DNA from: Mikrocytos mackini
Taxonomy: Eukaryota > Endomyxa > Ascetosporea > Mikrocytida > Mikrocytiidae
Assembly: GCA_030180075.1 (NCBI GenBank)
Contig: JASNJN010000322.1
Coordinates: 1-33,312, forward strand
Reading direction: 5' to 3'
Length of the DNA stretch: 33,312 nt
Shown one piece after another: positions 28,596 through 33,312 of this stretch. Under the pieces are notes generated by a model, which was given only the letters and a program-made list of their open reading frames with translations, searched no databases and was not told the origin of the DNA. Position 1 is the stretch's first letter. Each line of letters opens with the position of its first letter. The translations under genes and the position numbers were made by a program.

Positions 28596-31400
28596 TCCTG
28601 CCTCTCCCCCTTTCGGTATGGCTTGACGTTCTTTATATTCACCCATCTACTGACGCCGTGCCTCTCTATCCACAGGCAATTGCCACTTTCGGCAATCTCG
28701 GTTACTTTCCAAGGGTTACTCCAATAACTGTCTAGCTTCCTTCTGTTTATCTTCTTTACCAAAACATTCTCTCCTAGTTCATATCTCTTGTTTACTTGTC
28801 TTTTGGAATTCGTTTTGTCCTGCTCCTTCTGTGCATTACTCTTGACTCTAGCTACTAAATTCTCTTCTGACACATGTTATGTTCTTTGCTTTGGGTCAAG
28901 TGGGCTTCTTCCAGTCAGTATTTGTTCAGGGGAATAGTTGGGGTTTCTGTTTGTTGTCCAATTTAAGTTCCTCTCTATTATCTTCATGACTGTGTTTATC
29001 TCCGTTCCTTTCATTATCCTCATAATATTTCCAATCGTACTGTTAATTCTCTCGCTTAACGAGTTTCCAGTTGGATTGTACGCCGTGGAATATTTATGCA
29101 ATACGTTGCTTCTATCGAAAAACTTCTTTAATTCCCCACTTGTGTACTGTCTTCCTTGGTCCGTAAGAAGTTTATCTGGGACCTGAAATCTGCGAATCCA
29201 TTCTTCTAATATTCGCACTACTTCAGTACCATTTGGGTCTTCCATTAGTCTAATTACTGAAAAACGGGAGAAAACGTCTGTTATGGTCATGAAGTAACCT
29301 TTTCCCTGCCCTCCAAATTCATCTAAGGAAATCGGGCCATATAAATCGGAAGAAATGAAAGAAAGTGGTGTGCTTGACTCTATGTATCCCTGCACCCCTC
29401 CGATTTTGGAGTTGCCACTTTTATTTCTCTGACACCCAAGGCAATCATTTGTCACAGTTGCTATCTTCTTTCTAAGTGCTTTAATTTTAAAGAAATCCTT
29501 CAAACTAGAAGTTAGCTTGTTTATGCCTGGATGTCCAAGTTCTTTGTGACTATATGTCAAGAATTCCATTTCCTTCTCTCCCTTTATTTCTATTTTATCC
29601 TGGTTTGTGTTGTTCTGTGAGTTGTAGCAAAATTGTGCCAATTGATCATTGCTAAAAGGTGATTGTTCGTTTGGTTGGCCAATGTATAGATTTCTGCTCA
29701 AACCATCAGCTCCAAGATTGTCATTTCCTTTGACAAAATTAAGCGTGTAATCGTATTCGCTCATTCCAAGCTTCCATTTCTGTGCTCTTTTGTTATCAAT
29801 CATTTTGTCGAATGTAAAGTTCTTGTTGTCTGTGAAAATCTTTATTTTTGAGTTCCAAATCAGATTTTTAAAACTTTTAAGTGCCGCTACTATGGCATAA
29901 GCTCTTTCTCCATAACGCTATATCTTCCTTGCGTTTCGTTAAGCTTCGCACTGAACAATCGAACTATATTTCCATCCTGAGACAGAACAGCGCCTATTCC
30001 AATCTCGGACGCGTCCGTATGCAGGGTAAAGTCTGCATTTAAGTTAGGAATAGTAAGAGTTTGTTGTTCTAGAATCTTCTCTTCTATTGTCTTAACGTTT
30101 GCTGCGTCTACTTCGCTCCATCGGAATGTTTCCATTTTTAACTTCTCAGTGAGGCTCTGAGTATATTGGCTAATTCCTTGCACGAATGGGCGGAACCAGT
30201 TGATATAGCCTATCAACGCCCTTAATTCTCTCTTTGTTTTGGGAGTTTTAAGAAGTTTATCTCGGTTAAAACCACTCAGGTCTGCATGACGTTTACCTCC
30301 TTCCAAACTTGTCCCAAGTATGACACTTTGTCTTTCATAAACTCGCTTTTATTGAAATTAACGCTCATGTTCATGTCTTCTATTCTCTGGAATACTTCCT
30401 GTAATGCGTCGTGATGTTCTTCGATCGTTGTAGTCGCTATTAATAAGTCACCAAGAAATATTCGTGTGTAAGGAAGATCTCCAAAGATGTTGACCATCGC
30501 ACGCTGGAAAGTTCGCGGTGCGGTCTTTAAGCCAAATGCATTCGAAGAAATTCGAATTGTCCAGAAGGGACAACGAATGACGTCAAAGGAATACTCTCCG
30601 GATTCATTTCTATCTGGTGATATCCGTTTTTGAAGTCAATTGTAGAAAATACTCGTGCTTTTCGAGGTTGATGAAGATTTCTTCTATGTTCGGGAAAGGA
30701 TATGAGTCTGAACGGGTTGCTAAGTTCAGTTTCCTAAAGTCTATTACTAATCGCACTCCACCTGTCTTCTTTTCGACTGCAAAGGCGGGCGATACTGTCT
30801 TCGATGTCGAAGGACGAATAATGTTATCGTCAAGCATTCTGTCAATTTCTTTGTTGACAAGCTCTTGCCTTTTTGTAAGGAATACTATAAGGTTTACTGT
30901 GGAGTTCGACGTTTTCTTTCAACTCTATTTCTTGTTGTACGCCTGGTATAACCCCGACTCGTGGATTTCTCTCCTTCAAGTCCCTTATTAATGTCCGTAT
31001 GCTATCCGCAGTATTTTCTTCTGTCTTCTGTTGTTTAGGATCCTCTTGCTTTATGGTGTTGATCTCCCTGATGGGCATTTCAACTTCCCTCTGGTTAATT
31101 ATAATGTTATTTTCGTTATAATTAATGCTCATATGTTGTTCTTTCATAAACCTGGATCCTAAGTTTAAATCGACAGGTAATCCTTTTAATACCAGTGCTG
31201 TTGTTGTATAAGAAGATTGAGGCAACTGATCGAGTGTAAACGTTACTTGCGTTTTGTGTGTGACAGTTTCGGTTTGTCCAGATGCAATTGTGAAAGTTTC
31301 AGGGCTAGGCAAACGCTCTACTTTCCCCAACTCACAAATTCTTTCTGACACAAAGTTTTTCGAGCTTCCCGTATCGAAATTAATTGACGCTTCTCTCACT
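28583..31400 (-). pseudogene. pol region of element B
   Basis: Parts by approximate position on the minus strand: aspartic protease with a DTGSS signature at about 31.2-31.4 kb; a linker at about 30.9-31.2 kb; reverse transcriptase fingers and palm (GGVRLVIDFRKLN) at about 30.3-30.85 kb; RNase H with a TDAS motif at about 29.9-30.1 kb; integrase with an HHCC-like finger (CLGCQRNK) and core (LLTDQGRQYTS) at about 28.9-29.5 kb; integrase C-terminus at 28.58-28.87 kb. The region is broken in several places. The integrase core is close in type to that of element A, but the two differ in sequence. Confidence 0.85.
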
Positions 31401-31660
31401 AAACCAACTATTTTTCCTGTTAGGCATGTAGAAGGCTCCTTATTGCAGTTATCTATAAATAGATTTCGTCCGCCACGATCATATGATGGCTTTCCTCTAT
31501 TACCATTCCTTTGGTTAGAGTACTGTTGCTGTGGTGGTTGAGGTCTATTCTCCTGCTGGGGTCTAGATCCTTGCGAACTTGGATTATTGCTATATCCTCT
31601 TGTGTTTTTCCACTGCTCACCTCCTTGTCTGTTTACATAGTTACTATTGTGATTGGCACG

Positions 31661-32467
31661 TTAAATGTAATTATGTCTGTTCTGAGGGCCTCTTGAAAAA
31701 TCACGTGAGTTTTCTCTAGTGTACGTTCTGTCGCTATCTGAGAAAGGTTTTCTTCGGAATGCGTTCCTTACTCCAAACTTGTTGTACAGGAATCTCGCTT
31801 CATCTAAATTGATAACTATGTCCGTCAAATTTCTGGTTCCCATACGCAAGGCAGCTTCTTTATCCTCTTGGCGAAGTCCTTGGATGAAGTATTCAAAAAT
31901 CTCCCTGTCTAATATAGCGTCCTCTGTTGGCACACAGAAGTTGGCGAGTTGCTTCAGGAACTGTATCCTTTTAAGGTATTCGTCTAAGTTCCTGTAGTCA
32001 TCCGCTTCGATAATGCTAAGAAGATGCTCATACTTGTAGAACTCACAAGGGGCGAAGAATTCCTTAAGAAGCCGTGTAAGTCCATCTTGGAAGCTACTTA
32101 TGTTCTCGAGACAACCTTGAAGGTCAGTATCTACGCAAAGTCTTAGCATTCCCACAGCTTGTTCTTCCGTCCAGTTGTTTGCTCCTATAAGTAGTCTAAA
32201 TTGACGAACCCAATTAGGTAAGCTTTCCGGTTCCGTCTCTCTCTTGTACAGTTTGAAAAGGGTGATAGCTGGTCCTTCTATGTGGTCTGATTTTGTCCTG
32301 AAGACCAATTTCTCGGGTGTAAAATGGTGATGATCATCTCTAGGTTTTCGTTGGTCCCGATAGTTATCGTTATCCCTAGATGGGTACCTATTTGGCCTTG
32401 AATTCAAGTTGCCATACCGGCTAGAGGTTGAACCCTTCCAGGGTTGTCTATTTCGGAAGTTCCGCAT
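31661..32467 (-). pseudogene. gag region of element B
   Basis: A 268-residue frame beginning MRNFRNRQPWKG with a basic Arg/Asn/Asp-rich N-terminus, followed by a helical capsid-like segment (LPNWVRQFRLLIG, LKEFFAP, EYFIQGLR) of the kind found in Ty3/gypsy Gag, and an Arg-rich tail. About the first 19 codons lie within the 5' LTR. Confidence 0.75.
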
Positions 32468-32582
32468 TTTTTATCAAATTTTAAATTTTGTTTTTATAAT
32501 AATTATATTTCTGGACTGCTGTCTTATTCCCAAAATAACTCCGTATCAATAATACTATACGATCCGGATTTAGACTGCGACA
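32410..32582 (-). repeat. 5' LTR of element B
   Basis: About 173 bp with TG...CA ends in element orientation, flanked on its outer side by CATAG (32583-32587). It contains the gag start codon at 32465-32467 and the first codons of gag. An ATG at the equivalent place exists in the 3' LTR. Confidence 0.92.
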
Positions 32583-32587
32583 CATAG
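32583..32587. repeat. Target duplication of gypsy element B (right)
   Basis: CATAG, identical to 28415-28419, marks the outer border of the element. Confidence 0.85.
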
Positions 32588-33312
32588 TCATGCCTCGTTT
32601 GATATAAATGTTTTATTGATTGATTTCCATATGAAATATTATGAAAAGTAAAATTTTGAAACCGAAGAAAACTTACCTAATTGTAGCATAGAAGAAAGCT
32701 CTGTGTGATTATAAAAAGAAAGTAGAATTTTATTTCTCAAAAGTAGGATGTTGGGCCAAAAAAAATTAGTTATAGCCAGTCAGTTTAAATTAATTATAAA
32801 TGCCCCGAACATCCAATTCTATTTATAGATTTTAAATTTTAATGGTACAAGAATGGAATATGTAATAATTCGAAACAATTTGGATTTTAGAGTTTATATA
32901 ACCATTTATAGCGTGTTTATATATTACTCTACTCACACTATAGTAATATCTCTTCAAATCGGAAGTTTTTTATTGTCAATAGACGTTATGTCAACTAAAT
33001 TTCGGTTTTTATGGGAATCCCCGAGAGGTTTCCATAACCAAGTTTCCACTGTAGTTTGTACTGGTGGCCCAACATTGCTGATGAAGTGAGTAAGAAAGTA
33101 AAGGAATGCGAGTGAGAATAAATAAAAATTGGGCTGCATTTTATTTCAAACCAATTTCAATTTGGTCGTATAAAAAATTGTTAAAATAATTGTCCGACGA
33201 ATATTAACAATTTTGGTGGATCCTTCTTGAACAAACATAGTTTTATTATTCATATAGGTATTAAAAATACAATAACCATTAATTAATTAGATAAATGGAT
33301 TTATTAATTTTT
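32588..33312. other. AT-rich sequence, nothing recognised
   Basis: No gene was recognised. An imperfect inverted repeat lies at about 32745-32813, with arms GGATGTTGGGCC and GCCCCGAACATCC around roughly 45 bp. An open frame at 32853-33089 (+) has no motif. Confidence 0.45.

Larger units (their letters stand above)
28420..32582 (-). mobile_element. Ty3/gypsy LTR retrotransposon with both LTRs (element B), broken
   Basis: A 4163-bp minus-strand element with paired LTRs (28420-28595 and 32410-32582), a 5-bp target duplication CATAG and, in order from the right, gag, protease, reverse transcriptase, RNase H and integrase. Protease before RT and integrase last is the Ty3/gypsy order. A polypurine tract (minus strand) sits at about 28596-28613, directly before the 3' LTR. 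The LTRs differ by about two substitutions and a few small indels, so insertion was fairly recent. It nevertheless carries roughly half a dozen breaks in its coding part. A conventional tRNA primer-binding site right after the 5' LTR was not recognised. Confidence 0.93.

Overview
The window is AT-rich, gene-poor eukaryotic DNA packed with transposable elements around one very compact gene island. The best guess for the organism is a microsporidian with an enlarged, repeat-rich genome. The reasons are intronless genes, a divergent gene pair whose start codons lie 18 bp apart, a proteasome ATPase with a short N-terminus, and this mix of hAT, MULE, Ty3/gypsy and restriction-endonuclease LINE elements. 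That assignment is an inference; another compact-genome protist cannot be excluded. Scattered N bases show an imperfect assembly.

Host genes (11.6-14.8 kb): a small unrecognised multi-pass membrane protein (+, reading frame shifted once), a CLN3/battenin-like membrane protein (-), and Rpt1, the PSMC2 subunit of the 26S proteasome base (+). CLN3-like and Rpt1 diverge from an 18-bp spacer; CLN3-like and the small membrane gene converge with 42 bp between stops.

Left flank (0-11.4 kb): a run of non-autonomous hAT elements with clear 8-bp target duplications (501-870, 3194-3592, 4119-4346, a weaker one at 4356-4709), a retroposon-like insert with a 19-bp flanking repeat (1842-2298), a possible piggyBac-like end (5590-5680), a truncated LINE carrying a CCHC finger and restriction-like endonuclease (5826-7294) that is itself interrupted by a 180-bp hAT MITE, and a whole hAT transposase ORF (9815-11188, -).

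Right flank (15-33 kb): a truncated Ty3/gypsy fossil (about 15.05-16.71 kb, -), a second copy of the 228-bp hAT MITE (17571-17798), a 637-bp hAT-like element (17857-18493), a pogo-like end (about 18.9-19.1 kb), a second LINE copy (about 20.5-21.96 kb, -) split by a 380-bp MITE, a 712-bp hAT-like element (23415-24126), a MULE transposase with SWIM finger (24316-26338, +), and a Ty3/gypsy element with both LTRs and a 5-bp target duplication (28420-32582, -). That element is broken but has very similar LTRs.

The strongest theme is the hAT population. Seven elements in at least five families share the target pattern T at position 2 and A at position 7 of the 8-bp duplication, several sit inside or tip-to-tip with other elements, and one intact hAT transposase is present. 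No tRNA, rRNA or CRISPR was seen. The long stretches at 7.3-9.8, 19.1-20.5, 22.0-23.4 and 26.3-28.4 kb show no gene that I can support.
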